Assembly (NCBI GenBank): GCA_029532415.1
Contig: JAQOTA010000062.1
Span: forward strand, 310,001-374,000
Reading direction: 5' to 3'
Source: Marasmius tenuissimus
Lineage: Eukaryota > Basidiomycota > Agaricomycetes > Agaricales > Marasmiaceae
Length of the DNA: 64,000 nucleotides
Shown here: positions 25,160 through 36,490 of the stretch, in pieces
How positions within the stretch are numbered: position 1 is the first letter of the stretch
Layout: every line of letters begins with the position of its first letter
Notes under the pieces: model-generated
Seen by the model: only the letters and a program-made list of their open reading frames with translations
Told to the model about the DNA's origin: nothing
Databases searched by the model: none
Translations under genes and position numbers: made by a program

Positions 25160-25172
25160 CACCCCCTCACTA
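25160..25172 (-). promoter_or_regulatory. Polypurine tract
   Basis: AGTGAGGGGGTG on the minus strand immediately before the 3' LTR: the expected plus-strand primer for reverse transcription. Confidence 0.75.
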
Positions 25173-25201
25173 AGTGCAGCTGAAAAGTGCATCTGAGCGA
25201 A

Positions 25202-28200
25202 TCAAGTGGACAAATGGAAATCAAGTCCAAGGTGATCTCTGAACTGTAAGAACTTCTCATGACTGAGATTCTTCATGAACATGTCTGTGGGATTATAGAC
25301 TCCTTCGATGAAGAATAATTCGACTTTGCCATCTGCAACACACAATTGAATATAATGATATCGAATATCGATGTGCTTGGTTCGGCGTTCTTGAACCGGG
25401 TTAGATGCAATGAAGATAGAGCCTTGATTATCTCTGCAGATTGGAATAGGACCCAAGTCAATTCCAAGTTCAGAGAGTAGCGATCTTATCCAGGAAGCTT
25501 GATGACTGCAATCCAACAGTGCCATATACTCAGCCTCAGTGGAAGAAAGAGCTACAGTCTTCTCAGCATGTGATTGCCACGAGAAGATGCCGCCTGCTAA
25601 CTTGAAGAAGTAGCCAGTGATCGAACGGTGTTTGATGGGATCGGCAGCCCAATCCGAGTCTGTGAACGCAAGAAGACCTCCATCAGAGTCACCATCGTAG
25701 ACAAGTGAATAGTCTGATGTGCCAGCTAGATAGCAGCAGATATACAGAGCTTTATCGAGATGTTCCTTTGTTGGATTAGAAGAGAACTGGAAAAGCTTCG
25801 TAACTGCATAGGCAATATCAGGACGTGTGCCCAGCATAATGTACAGAAGCGACCCAATCACAGACTGGAATCTGGAGTGAATGGCAGGATTGACTGGACC
25901 ATTATTGGGAGTTGGCACATAGCCAGCAGGTAAGGGCATAGGAGCACTTTTTGCATTCTGCATCCCGAAACATTCAAGGACTTTCTTCAGATAATCCTTC
26001 TGGTCAATCATGATCTTATTGCCTTTGTGACGAATGCTCATGTGGAGAAACTCGCTAGCATCACCCATATCACGACATTCCCATCGAGCCATGAACTCGG
26101 CTTTCTTCTTGTCAACAAAAGCTTTGTTAGGACCCATGAAGAGTACATTGTCAACGTATATGATCGCATACACAACTTCACCACTCTTCGGATCTTTACA
26201 GATGAAGAGTCCAGCATCAGAGGTCAGGTGTTTGGGGCCTAATACTTCCATGGATGAGCTGAGGGTTTGCCACCACTCAAGGGCAGCTTGCTTCAATCCA
26301 TATAATGCATGATGCAGGCGTAGTACCTTACGTTCCTGGCCCTTGACTTTGAAGCCTTCAGGTTGTTCCATGTAAATCTCCTCAACAAGATCATCATAAA
26401 GGAAGGTGTTCTTGACATCAACAGAGGTGATGTACCAGTTCTTGAGAGCTGTGAGGGCAAGCATCATACAAACAGTCTCATAACAAACAACTGGTGAGAA
26501 GATCTCATTGAAGTCTACTCCTTTGACCTGAGAGAAACCCTTGGCAACAAGTCTCGCTTTCTTGTGACCATTTGACTTAATGTCGAAGACCCATCTATTT
26601 CTGATGGCTTTGCGACCTTCAGGCAAGTCACAGAGTTTGAAGACCTTGTGCTTACGAAGTGCCTCAAGTTCTTCGTGGCAAGCATTCTTCCATTCCTTCT
26701 GTTGCTCAACAGGCAACTTTAGAATATCGCGGAGTGTCCACTCTCTGATGTTAGAGAAATCAGGAGTATTGGACGTTGGAAGCGAATCGTGAACTGGAAC
26801 GGCATTGTTCAACAGGTAAATCACGAATCCTACTCCCCCTTCTTGGGTCAGTCTTCCAACTACGCTTTCCTCCTCATGCGACTCAGTGCTTCCACTGGGT
26901 TCTGAAGCAGGCAGAGGCGGAAGTGGACCAGGAATCCCCTTTTTACCACCTTTGCCTTTCCTAAATCGCAAAGAGCTAGGATGATCAACTGGATGTGAAG
27001 GTTCTTTGTCTCCAGTGACGTTTCTCCAAGTATTCTTATTCTCTAAATTGTGAATAATGTCTGAGGGTTTATTTGGGTTCCGCTTTTCCCCAAATATGTT
27101 ACCAGGTTGTGTTGTACCCTTCCACTGCCTCAAAGACCGGCGTGGACCATCCGCTGCTGGCGCAGGCAGAGGAACGGCGGGTTTGCCTGGAGGCGTCGGA
27201 GGACCAGATTGAGGGAGTGGCACATCCCCTGGCGCAGGGCCACCTGCAGGTTCGTCAACCTGAGGTTCTGATCTCTTAGAAGGTTCGGAGCGACGTCTGA
27301 GATCTGGGAACGGAGCATCGTCTCAACCGTCATCAGAGTCTTCATCTTCCGAAGGAATGTTGGGATTTTCACCCAAAGTAAATGGTTCACTACCAACAGG
27401 TGTGAAGCCACGAGTTTTGGCATCAGGACACTTATTGTATAGCGTCTCATCGAACAGTGCAGTGCTACCTTTGAATACAGAATTCTTACTTCGCATGAAC
27501 AGGAAGCCTTTCATCCCATCTTGGTAGCCGATGAAAGTCATTAACTCACTTCGAGGAGCGAGTTTATTCTTCCTACGATCTTCAGGAATAAAAACGTAGG
27601 CTGCATAACCCATAACTCAGAGATGTGAAACATCAGGTGCTTCGCCGTAAAGCATTTCAAACGGAGTTCGCCAGCTCAATCGCTGCACAGGAGTGCGATT
27701 ATAGAGGTGGATGGCATGCACATGGCAGAATTCCCACCAGGACTGAGGCATACAAGCTTCAAAGCAAAGAGCTTCAGCCTTCTCATGAATAGTCCTGTTG
27801 AATCGTTCAGCACGACCATTTTGCTGTGGTGTATACGGTATGCTTTGATCCCTTTGGATCCCATACTCTTTCAGTACTGCATCAAACTTATCTCCTTTGT
27901 ATTCTCCCCCTTCATTGGACATCCAGGTCTTGACAACAGCATTGAATTGCATCTTAACCATAGTGAGGAAGTCCCTCAAAGCGGGTACTGCCTTGTCTTT
28001 CGTCTTGAGCTTGGAGGTCCAAACGTAGGACGTGCAGTCATTGAGAAAAGAGATGTAGTACTTGTACCGGTGATACAATTCAGCCGGGTATGACTTCAAA
28101 TCCGAATGTATGCGTTCAAACGGTTTAGAAGCTCTTGTTGTAGAGTTGGGGAACGAGTTCTCATGCATCTTGCCTTCAGCACAACCACGACACAGAGGTG

Positions 28201-30452
28201 TCTTCTTAGTAGGCATCTTAAGGTCAAGTGGGAAACCTTGCGTATGTTTCTGAGCTTTATTCAGGGCTTTATCCGATGGATGCCCAAAGCGTCTGTGCTC
28301 AATATCATAGTCGATGTTATAAACGACCGACTTGGCCATTAAAACCTCAGCAGATGCTTTCCGCAAGTGTACCCAATAAATGGTTTGACCAGGCATATGA
28401 GGGTAGGAAACAAGCGACTGTCGTTGCTGTGATGAGTAGAAGGCTAACTTCTTTGCGTTTCCACGAATTGATAGACCATCTTGAAGGAACTCTCCCATTG
28501 ATAGTAGATGTATGTCCAATTGAGGTATGTAATAGACAGGATAGAGACGCGAAACACGCTCAGTAAGTTTCCTGTCATGTCCTTCAACATTATGCTTAAT
28601 GAAGACTGTGCCTTTACCCTTGATCTGTATAGGGTTGCCCTTATTTGCAGTATTTACGATAGGACCATCAAGCGATTCATATTCAGCGAGATCATTCAAA
28701 TCATTTGTGAAATGAGAAGAGGCACCAGAATCAAGGAGCCAACCCTGTGCGTTGTTTACACTTTTCTTTCCCTTACATTGAGTACATCCCACAAAGTGGG
28801 TTGAAATAGCATTGCAAAAATTTACAAGTGATACCAGATCACTACGTCTACCGTGCGCACTACTGATACCAACTAGTTGAGAGCAGCACTGTAGGTTTGC
28901 ATCAGCTTGGGAAAGCAGGTCAAGATATGGAACTTGCCTGTCATCGTGGAACAATCCAAGAGAGGCATCATCCGGGATGTCCTCTACTCCTGCAGCTTTG
29001 GCAATGTCGTTGTCAACATCATTACCAAATAGAGAAGTCATATCATCCATACCATCGTCAGATCCCCAGTCCATTTCCACATCTTCATCAGGATCAGTGC
29101 TGCGAGCACGTTTAGAAGAAGTAGAAGAAGGACATTTGGCTCCTTCATCTTCCAAATTGTCCTCCAGAACTCACTTGGACGAGGATGCACAAGGCTGCAT
29201 GATACGGTCCTGGAGCAAACAATTGGCGGCGGACGTAACAATCTGTTCAAACGGTTTGAGATGCCACACCGTCTTAGGAACACCAAGTCTGTCAGCAAGC
29301 GAACGTGCTTCACATACATCATCAAATACTGACTCGGATGGCTTGAAGCTGGTGAAGGACTGCATAGCAGCTAGGTCCTTCTTGACAGCGGGAGGAATAG
29401 TGCTGTCACAAGACTTGTCCCAGTGACCAGTGAAGTGCACTGGGGGCGGTGATCCCCTAGCACAGCTAGGAGGGGCACTGGCGATCTCGGCACGCAAGGA
29501 GTTATTGACTGCATTCAATGCAATATGTTCCCTGCGGTCAGTGATTGAGGAGTAAGGACAGACAGGAGGAGGGAAAGCGACAACGGATGTGTAAGACACA
29601 AGATGGGAGTGACCATGAGACCAATTGTTACTGCTGTTACCGCTGGCATTGCCAAGACCCTGATGCTGGTTGATACCACCGCGGGTACCACGCTGCTGCT
29701 GCTTCTTCTTCTTACCCTTGTTCTGGTTCGAAGATTGGCGTTGATGCTGCTGCTGCTGTGGTGGGCAAGTATTGGTCTGCTGCTGATACCCACACTGCTG
29801 ACGTTGCTGCTGCTGGTGCTGCTGCTGACCGAACGATGGTTTGCGGTTTTCAGCATGCTTGACTGCAGAGGCAGTTGGCAAGCTGAGGGTTCTGACACTC
29901 ATATTCAACCATGATCACATCATGGACCTTGGCAACAGTAATGGCATTGTCATCCTCGGGATCCCTAACATAGTCATGGAGGGATTTAGATGAGGTGGCA
30001 TCCCATTTGGGAGGAATAGCAGCAATGAGCAAGAGGGATTTGATCAACTCGGGAAGAACCACTCCTACCTTGGAGAGTCGTTTGATGTAGGACTAGGTGT
30101 CATTCAGCTGTTCCCAAGCCTTTTGGGTGTTCATGTCCTTGATAGGATCGAAGACTTCCTTGGTGGTCGTGATCTGAATAATCCGCATGAGTTGGAGATC
30201 TTCCTTGTCCCATGCAAGACTCTCCTTTTGCCATGCAGCATGTTCTGCAGGAGGGACAGTGTCATGAACAACAGGAGTAACCCCTGCGGGGCTAGTAACA
30301 TGGCCAAGGGGCATGGAGGGACGTGGTTCATCACCAGTGAGATGACCATAAAGACCTTGGGTCTTGCACATGGCTTCCATCTCACCATAGTAAGTCTCTT
30401 TAAAGTTGGTGCCGTTGAAGCGACTGGAGAAGTATTTCTTAAAGTCGAACAT
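25202..30452 (-). pseudogene. Copia gag-pol polyprotein, interrupted
   Basis: One long frame of ~1750 codons. Gag: start at 30452 (YFSSRFNGTNF), middle with UBN2-like helices, then a Gln-rich low-complexity tract (~29690-29850) and a basic KKKKQQQRG patch; no CCHC knuckle is seen. Protease: WLLDSGASSHF. Integrase: zinc-binding H..C..C region, IHSDLK, then SNEGGEY where SDxGGEY is expected (D to N), NGRAERFNRT. RT: LYDDLVEEIYMEQPEGF, then YVDN instead of YVDD. RNase H: FTDSDWA, SSTEAEYMA and DNQG are intact. Breaks: a TAG at 30093 (CAG to TAG), a frameshift near 29880, and TGA codons at 29171, 27617 and 27323, each plausibly from CGA. Two catalytic losses plus stops mean the protein is not active. 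Confidence 0.93.
29690..29850. repeat. CAG/CTG-rich low-complexity tract in gag
   Basis: Imperfect GCTGCTGCTG runs on the plus strand, coding for Gln-rich sequence in gag on the minus strand. Confidence 0.8.
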
Positions 30453-30689
30453 GGTAGTAAGAGGTTAGAGTTTGGTGTTGGATCTAGAAAAGACAGCATC
30501 AGCATGCGTCTAATCAACACAGGGAGCAGCCATAAAGGGCGCTGTAGCGCCTGCTATTAAAAAGCAGCTTCAGAGCCTTGTTTTTGTGCAATTTCAGCAT
30601 AAAACAGATAAGAAATGACTAGGTAATACGAGTACTAGAGCGAGTCCCGAGCGGCTAGTAAAAGGCTCAGATCCTAGCATAAAGAGAGA

Positions 30690-32520
30690 ATAGCGCCTCG
30701 GAGGTGTCTCTCCTTATCTCTGAAAACTGTAGGAGTCGTATAACTGAAGAAAGTATCACTTCGGAGGCACGACTAGGACCTGTAGTCATATCAAGGGAAT
30801 ATCTCCAGTGGCTTGGAGGCATCGTACTCAGGATTAGAATAATAGGATGAGACTTGACGAAGACCCGTACTAGCAGAAGCTAGACAGAGGAAGTCACTGC
30901 GGAAGCATGGATGGTCGGAAAGCAAGACTAAGTCGAGCCTCAGAAGCTTGGTATAAGGTCAAGGCCTCACTTTGGAGGCATGATTGATTCAAGTATACTA
31001 AGTATACTACCGGTTATGCTAGTCATCCATATTGGCTAGAGCTACCTTGTCCCAGCCGAAGTAATTATCTACGTCGGAATCTTCAGGATAATAAGAATCA
31101 ATGAAGGTTTCATGATCTAGATAATCGGTATAGAATGGATCGCATAAGATAGGATTATAGAACAAGAAGGATTGAGAGAGCCAACAACCCATGACAGGGG
31201 AGTACTTGAAGAACGAGAGCTTGGTATAGTCAAGCTTCGGAGGTGCTGGGCACTCAGCACAACTGACGATGGTGTCAATCCAAGCGTTGACGGCTCCAGG
31301 AGTACAAGCGGTTTTGAAGTCAAGGAAACCAACTTGAGCAATGGACTCGGCAACCATGTCGATGACAGACCTGGCATCGTGAGGAATGAAGTGGTCGAAT
31401 GTGTCCTCGCAGAGATAGATTTCGTCCTGGATTGTGTCATAACAAATCATGTAACCCCAGTAGATGGATCTGTGGTGACTGAGGAAGAACTGCTGGAAAA
31501 TGATTCCGAGGATAGCTTCTCGTTCTGCGTTGAGTGGAATGGGTAGGATGATGCGGCACTCTTTGATTTTATCAGAGTAATCTTCTGGATACCACCAGAG
31601 CTTATACAACTCTGGAGAGGAAGTCAGAAGGCCGCCTCGGAATCTAGAAAATAGAAAGACTTACTATAGAGCAAGTTGCGGAAGTGATCTTCAATGTTAT
31701 GCAAGCGTGCCATAGTACGCTCGGGGGAAAAGTAAGCAAGGAATTGGGAAAAACCTAGTACTTGCTTTTACTGACCTCTGGACTTGCCACCGAAGTGGAA
31801 ATTTTACTTCGGAAGCTAGGAAATTAGCGCTTCAGAGGCATGGATCTGAACCAGGCACTGGGCACTAAACAATGATCGAGAAGTGATCGGAGGTGTTGCA
31901 CCTTTGGTATACCTCACTTGTACTTGTACATTGAGATATTGACCTCACTAAGGACATATTTGGTGCTAGTAGCAACAACAGAGCTCAACTGCGCTAGAAG
32001 GCAGGGGACTAAGAAAGAAAGGAATGGTGTACCAAAGAATTGAGTAGGAGTTCTGGCTGGACCATTGAACTATTACCCAGCATCCAAGGTACCAGGATTG
32101 GATATAGTGGGGCAGCCATAAGGATGGCAGGACGTCAGAACTATACAAGCTACAGAAGGGACATCGATCTGGCCGTGGACGGCTGGGTAACTCAAAGAAT
32201 ATAGGCATCTAGTAGCACTTTAGAGGCACGTACTTTACTTCAGACAAAGGGAGTATACACTTTGGAGGCATGCAGAACAAGATGACCTATGACGATTGAA
32301 GAGTCTAGAACCGGAGAATCAATGCTGTGGAGGCAGATAGGCAGAACAGAACCATAGATAGGAGAGACCCGGAAGAAAAGAATGTTAGAGAATGTTCAAT
32401 GCTGATGATACTTCTGAAGCAAATTATTGGTTTTGACTTTGGGGTTCAAAAGCATAGATTAAACACAAAACTCTCCGAGTATATTCCAAAGTAGGTAGTT
32501 TATGCCTCCAAGGCATGGTT
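30690..32520 (-). repeat. Iterated motif near CACTTCGGAGGCATG in the copia leader
   Basis: At least ten imperfect, non-tandem copies on the plus strand: near 30695, 30757, 30808, 30898, 30967, 31230, 31810, 31830, 32215, 32255, 32322, with a reverse-strand version near 32500. Spacing is irregular. The copies lie in and around the extra ORF and in the untranslated leader. Confidence 0.6.
31019..31713 (-). pseudogene. Extra ORF in the copia leader, unknown protein, frameshifted
   Basis: The main open frame 31609-31019 encodes ~196 residues (YKLWWYPEDYSDKIKECR, HHRSIYWGYMICYD, CAECPAPPKLDY, FYTDYLDHETFIDSYYPEDS). A likely true start is the ATG at 31713 (MARLHNIEDHFRNLL), whose frame runs to a stop near 31630, so a small shift separates the two parts. 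The product is rich in aromatic residues, Asp and Cys, with no TM. It lies in the same orientation as gag-pol, between primer site and gag, where copia elements normally have no gene. It resembles neither gag nor pol and looks like a captured host-type gene or an accessory ORF. I do not recognise its family. Confidence 0.6.
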
Positions 32521-33423
32521 TATTTGATATCTGTACGATTCGGTAGAATTAGCACATCCTAGAGTATATAAGCAGTGGGGTTTTCATCAAGGATCCCCAA
32601 GCAATCCGTACAATTAGTATTCAGAGGAGACGAAGCTATTCCACCTGTTGGGTAGTTAGTTGACTCGGGAGTGCTTCTGGAGAGACATTAGAACGGAATA
32701 GAACTTTGTTTGCCCAAAACCTAGAAAATCCATTGAACACTTGCTTGACCTTGACTTTGCATTGTTTGTCTGCAACACCGATTTGACTGGCTGAGCTATT
32801 GTTGAACTTCCGAAGCTAATTGGGCTGAGGATATTGTTTGCCGTTGACAGTTGGTCTTTGGTTATTGACAGACTTGATTGGAGTCTTATTGTATTTGTTT
32901 GATTTGATTGTCTTGTTGCCCCTCGCTGTTCAAGTGGTTCTGAAGCTAGTTGAAGCCTAAGAACACACTTCCGAAGCACCAAACAAACTCTACACTCCCC
33001 AAAACAACCTATAAACCTCTCTTCCGAACACCACTTTTGACCTCCGAACTGGTTTTCAGAGGCGAAGCTACCTTAGTTGGATAGTTTCTTGAGTCAGATT
33101 TCCTTCAGCCTACTATTGCAGTCTGGCTAAGAGCGGAACCTACGATCAACGCCGATCCCCAATTCCCGCACCCTTCAGCTACACTCTTGAGTGTTGGGAG
33201 GATTTGACCTACAAGTTAGATTTTATTATACACCGCGAGTGGCACTTTACAGTGCTATGCTCAACGAGAAGCATTGGATCCTTGAGATCCAATGTCATTG
33301 AAGGACGTACATCAATGCCATAGATCGATCACTCAATGAAGAGGTTGATGGCAACATGCAGGTCTAGCCTAGCTAGCCGATGACAGCTGCCTAGGGGCAC
33401 TTGTCATTGTAGCGGGCTAACCG
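31714..33423 (-). other. Long untranslated copia leader
   Basis: About 1.7 kb between the primer site and the extra ORF with no supported coding frame (32656-32982 minus is probably chance). Typical copia leaders are far shorter. Confidence 0.55.
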
Positions 33424-33435
33424 GGGCCCATAACC
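33424..33435 (-). promoter_or_regulatory. Primer-binding site, half-tRNA(iMet) type
   Basis: The plus strand reads GGGCCCATAACC directly next to the 5' LTR, which matches the anticodon arm of eukaryotic initiator tRNA-Met (CCCATAACC around anticodon CAT). Thus the minus-strand element RNA can pair with the 3' end of a tRNA cut in the anticodon loop, as known for Drosophila copia. The match to this organism's own tRNA is inferred. Confidence 0.7.
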
Positions 33436-33759
33436 TGATGAGCCAGCATGACGCCTTGTGCAGAGGACTACAACATGGCTACACTACTACTTACCAGAGA
33501 GGAGTTTAGAGAGGTAGAGGCGGGACGTAGAAGCTCAAGCACACACTATCGATTCAGGTAGAGAACTACGAGCTTATATACATGAAGATACAATAGAACT
33601 ACCATATAAGGAGGACAATAGAAATTGTACATATGAGCATAGTGAACAATAGACAAATGGAACAAAAGCAAAGGCATTGTCCCGCATAATACAGTGGCGG
33701 GAAGAGTGAACCAGGACTTTGGATATACCGGGATCTAATTATAGTCCACAGATTCAACA
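33436..33759 (-). repeat. Copia 5' LTR
   Basis: 324 bp; contains ATATATAAGC on the minus strand as a likely TATA box. Followed outside by target copy ACCTG. Confidence 0.95.
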
Positions 33760-33764
33760 ACCTG

Positions 33765-34980
33765 GACAGTGGACTATGTGCAACTTGCAGTCAACAGCAA
33801 ACACTGGTATCAGAAAACATGACATTATGAACTGTTTTTGCCTAGCAGAGTTTGAAGCCATGCAAGCAATGATGTGTATGGATCTGGTGGATCTGGGGCC
33901 CCTTGACCCATCCTCCATTTTGTCCCCCTGTAAGTTACTGTATATAGTTGAATACTATACAACAATGATCCTCATCTCCTTCTCTTTAGACTTGTGCCTC
34001 AATGACATCGGAAGGGGTGCATCTTTCATTTTCCTCACCCTGCTCAACGTCATACTACGCTGTAACTGTGTTTGCTATTTCCGAATGTGTACTATATGGT
34101 TACTTCAACCTGGGGTACAACCCTTCATCAGAAGGTGAGATTCTGAGAATACGATGTGCATACTGCATCAAAAACTCAAGATTGAGGCATGAGTTACTGC
34201 CTGTTTTGGAAATTTACAGGAGCTTAACCTGTAAGTTTCCTGTTTTGTGCAAAATTCCCATGTGCTGCTCCTGCCAAGTGGTCAAGTTCCACTGGATTCC
34301 AACGTACCCTGATTGGGCAGCTCCATCAAGCCTTTAAAGGCATGTCAAGGAAGTAGGTAGGGAAGGTTCAAGGGTTCCAACTTGAAAGGAAGTCGCACAA
34401 GCTCGGTCTCTTGTTTTCTGTTGATAGTTGTGGAGTGATCAGTGGGTCAACATGGATTTGAGGGTTGTTGAAGATAAAGGTAAGAGTATTTACATGAAAA
34501 AATAATATACATATATTCATGTCTATTCATGTATGTGCTTCTCCATTCAGAGTGAGCCTGGAGACAAACTGTGAGTCGGGGAGGGGAGGGTCAGTGAGCA
34601 TGAGAACATTTATACATAGATAGAAGGAGACACCAAAAAGGGTGGCACATCAAACTATATTTGGCAAAAAACTCTCACATCTTAACTTTTAGGTGCTGCA
34701 GCGACAAAAACTGACTTCTCATACCTCAAATTTGGAACAAGTCCAGTACGAGGATCTTCTCCTGGTGGTGATGAGATGCACTTGTCTCTGTGTTGCTCAT
34801 ATTCAGGTCCTATTGATCAGGCTTGATTGAGTTTGCTCATATCTACTACCACATTCCTTCAACCCAACTTCCCACATTCATTGTCAATAGTTGTATTCTA
34901 TACCTATTTAATCAATACAGTGCTAATTGGTCATTCATTGCTATGAAATGCAAGCAGCTCTGCAACAAGTTGCCTTCATT
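33765..34980. other. Transposon interior right of the copia insertion
   Basis: Decayed sequence. 34639-34738 is a copy of the short repeat also found at 17879-17935 plus 18443-18500 (inverted) and 43458-43567 (direct). No intact gene. Confidence 0.45.
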
Positions 34981-34989
34981 TAGTCTTGC

Positions 34990-36050
34990 CTGTGTCTTCG
35001 TCATCCACATTCTCATGGTGCTGCCCAAACCAGCCACCGTCCTGGACTTCATCTGAAGGAGTGTGAAAGGTAGCAAAGAACTCTCCAGAATTGGATCCTT
35101 CAATGTCAATAGACATATTATGCAAAATGATGGCCACTGTGATCCCGCGACAGGCAAATGTATGATCTTGAGGAGTGTCTATCCTCGCTCAAAGTCCCAA
35201 GAGACACTGAAACTGCCCTTTGAGAGCTCCCATACAATGCTCGGATTGTACATGAATCTGAGAAAGTATCCTGTCAAACAGCCTGTTTTCTGGTCAAAGT
35301 GCTGCAGGTTTTCAGTGGACAGGAATGACATGAGCTGTGCAGTTGTATGCTGAGTCAGCAGTTGCAAACTCCTCCCCCTGGAACAAGTACTTGGGATTCT
35401 TGTATGCACGTGTATATTCAAATGCGGTGGTGTCATGGGCTGAGCCTGTGTGGCCAACTGAGTAGTCACAGACCCAAAGATTTGATGGGGTATTTCCAAT
35501 CTAATTGAAGTAAAAAATCATTTATCAGATAGGGTATTATTCAATTATTCAAACCTTATCTGCACATTGAGCCTGTATGTTGATTTACGAGTGAAGTAAC
35601 CTGATCCACCTCCAAGTCCAGGTTGAGCAAATAAGACAACAACAGTCCTATCATACATCAGGTACCCTTCTCTCCACATTCCACCAAACCCAACCTCTTT
35701 CTCAACCTACTGCTTCTCTTTTTCTTTCTCTTCCTCTGTAAGTTGTCAAACAAACATATCATGAAGGGATTCAATAGCTGTCATGCATCTATCTGTATGA
35801 TCAAGCACAGATCCCTCTGATATCCCGCAACATTGACAACCAAAGCCCTGTTCCCATATTGACCCATGCAGTACAGAAGAACAGCAAGCTGGAGATCCAC
35901 TGGTGCCTGAGGAACATTTAAGTTGTTTATGAAGATGGCATGATTTTCAATCAAGGAAAGGAGAACCCAGAATGCAAGAGGGGAAATTTGCAGCATTTGG
36001 ATGAACCAATGATGATGTTCCAGATGTTGAGCATACTCCCATGCCAAATG
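34990..36050 (-). pseudogene. PIF/Harbinger-type DDE transposase, decayed
   Basis: Reading on the minus strand with several shifts: a helix-turn-helix-like start (SLIENHAIFINN, PVDLQLAVLLYCMGQYGN), then the first catalytic block (LMYDRTVVVLFAQPG and GYFTRKSTYRLNVQ), the second (DYSVGHTGSAHDTTAFEYT), then ATADSAY, and the block with the catalytic Glu (QSEHCMGALKGQFQCL), ending around ITVAIILHNMSIDIEG. All blocks are in the order known for fungal Harbinger (DDE_Tnp_4) proteins. It is broken by frameshifts and by a TGA at 35189-35191 that looks like CGA to TGA. The right terminal repeat lies ~250 bp upstream of its start. Confidence 0.85.
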
Positions 36051-36298
36051 TATGTTTCCAGATTTAGGAACCTTGGTACGAGGACGAAGATAGCGTGTAT
36101 CCCAAATGATGTTTAAGACTGAGACATCAAACTTGAAAGAATTGATGATATCCTGTGAGTCCTCGGGAATTTTGGGATTTTTTAAGCTTTAACAGAGTAG
36201 CATAAAGTGTGGATATGCTGCACAAAGCCTTTCACAGTTGTTCTGCTCTGACATGCGGGGGAAAGACAAAAAAGCTAATTTATTGTGTAAATTGACAA

Positions 36299-36455
36299 CT
36301 AGTTACAGTAAGGAGGTCCACTGGTACACAGCGGTGCTCAGGTGACGTCACCCTGAGTGGCAGTACCGGGACAATGATACTTGGTTTTGTTTGGGTCAGG
36401 ACCCAGGTGTTGCACCATAACACGTTGCGGCGCAATGCCAACTTTGAACAGGACT
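36299..36455 (-). repeat. Right terminal inverted repeat of the DNA transposon
   Basis: Inverted copy of 17564-17721; several of the differences convert CG to TG or CA, destroying the hairpin kept in the left copy. Confidence 0.8.
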
Positions 36456-36490
36456 AGTGTAACTTTCAGAACAAGTTATATGATAAAACT

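Larger units (their letters stand above)
24838..33759 (-). mobile_element. Ty1/copia LTR retrotransposon, full length, 8.9 kb
   Basis: LTRs at 24838-25159 (3') and 33436-33759 (5'), ends TGTTGAATC..CTCATCA on the minus strand, perfect 5-bp target duplication ACCTG (24833-24837 and 33760-33764). A polypurine tract abuts the 3' LTR and a half-tRNA primer site abuts the 5' LTR. Domain order protease, integrase, RT, RNase H defines Ty1/copia. The LTRs differ at roughly 21 positions plus a 2-bp indel (about 93% alike), mostly transitions, so the insertion is not recent. The region between the 5' LTR and gag is unusually long (~3 kb) and carries an extra ORF. Confidence 0.95.
17564..36455. mobile_element. 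PIF/Harbinger-like DNA transposon, 18.9 kb with nested insertions
   Basis: Inverted terminal repeats of ~158 bp (17564-17721 and 36299-36455, about 86% alike) begin AGTCCTGTTCAAAGTTGGC. The flanks carry AGTGT on both sides (17559-17563 and 36456-36460). The same bases can be read as a 3-bp duplication GTG with ends TAGTCCTG/CAGGACTA, which matches the 3-bp habit of Harbinger elements. A decayed Harbinger-type transposase lies near the right end on the minus strand. Removing the copia element and one solo LTR (each with one target copy) leaves ~9.2 kb, or ~8.7 kb if the second solo LTR is also removed. That is still long for this family, so more insertions may be hidden at 18.5-22.8 kb. Confidence 0.75.

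Noticed and set aside
29603..29914. Leucine-rich plus-strand frame resembling a membrane protein
   Set aside because: Reverse reading of the CAG-rich gag tract (CTG gives Leu); an artefact of low complexity.
17564..36455. KDZ or Plavaka-type giant transposon
   Set aside because: The size suggested it, but no such transposase motifs were found; the recognisable transposase is Harbinger-type and the size is partly due to nested LTR elements.
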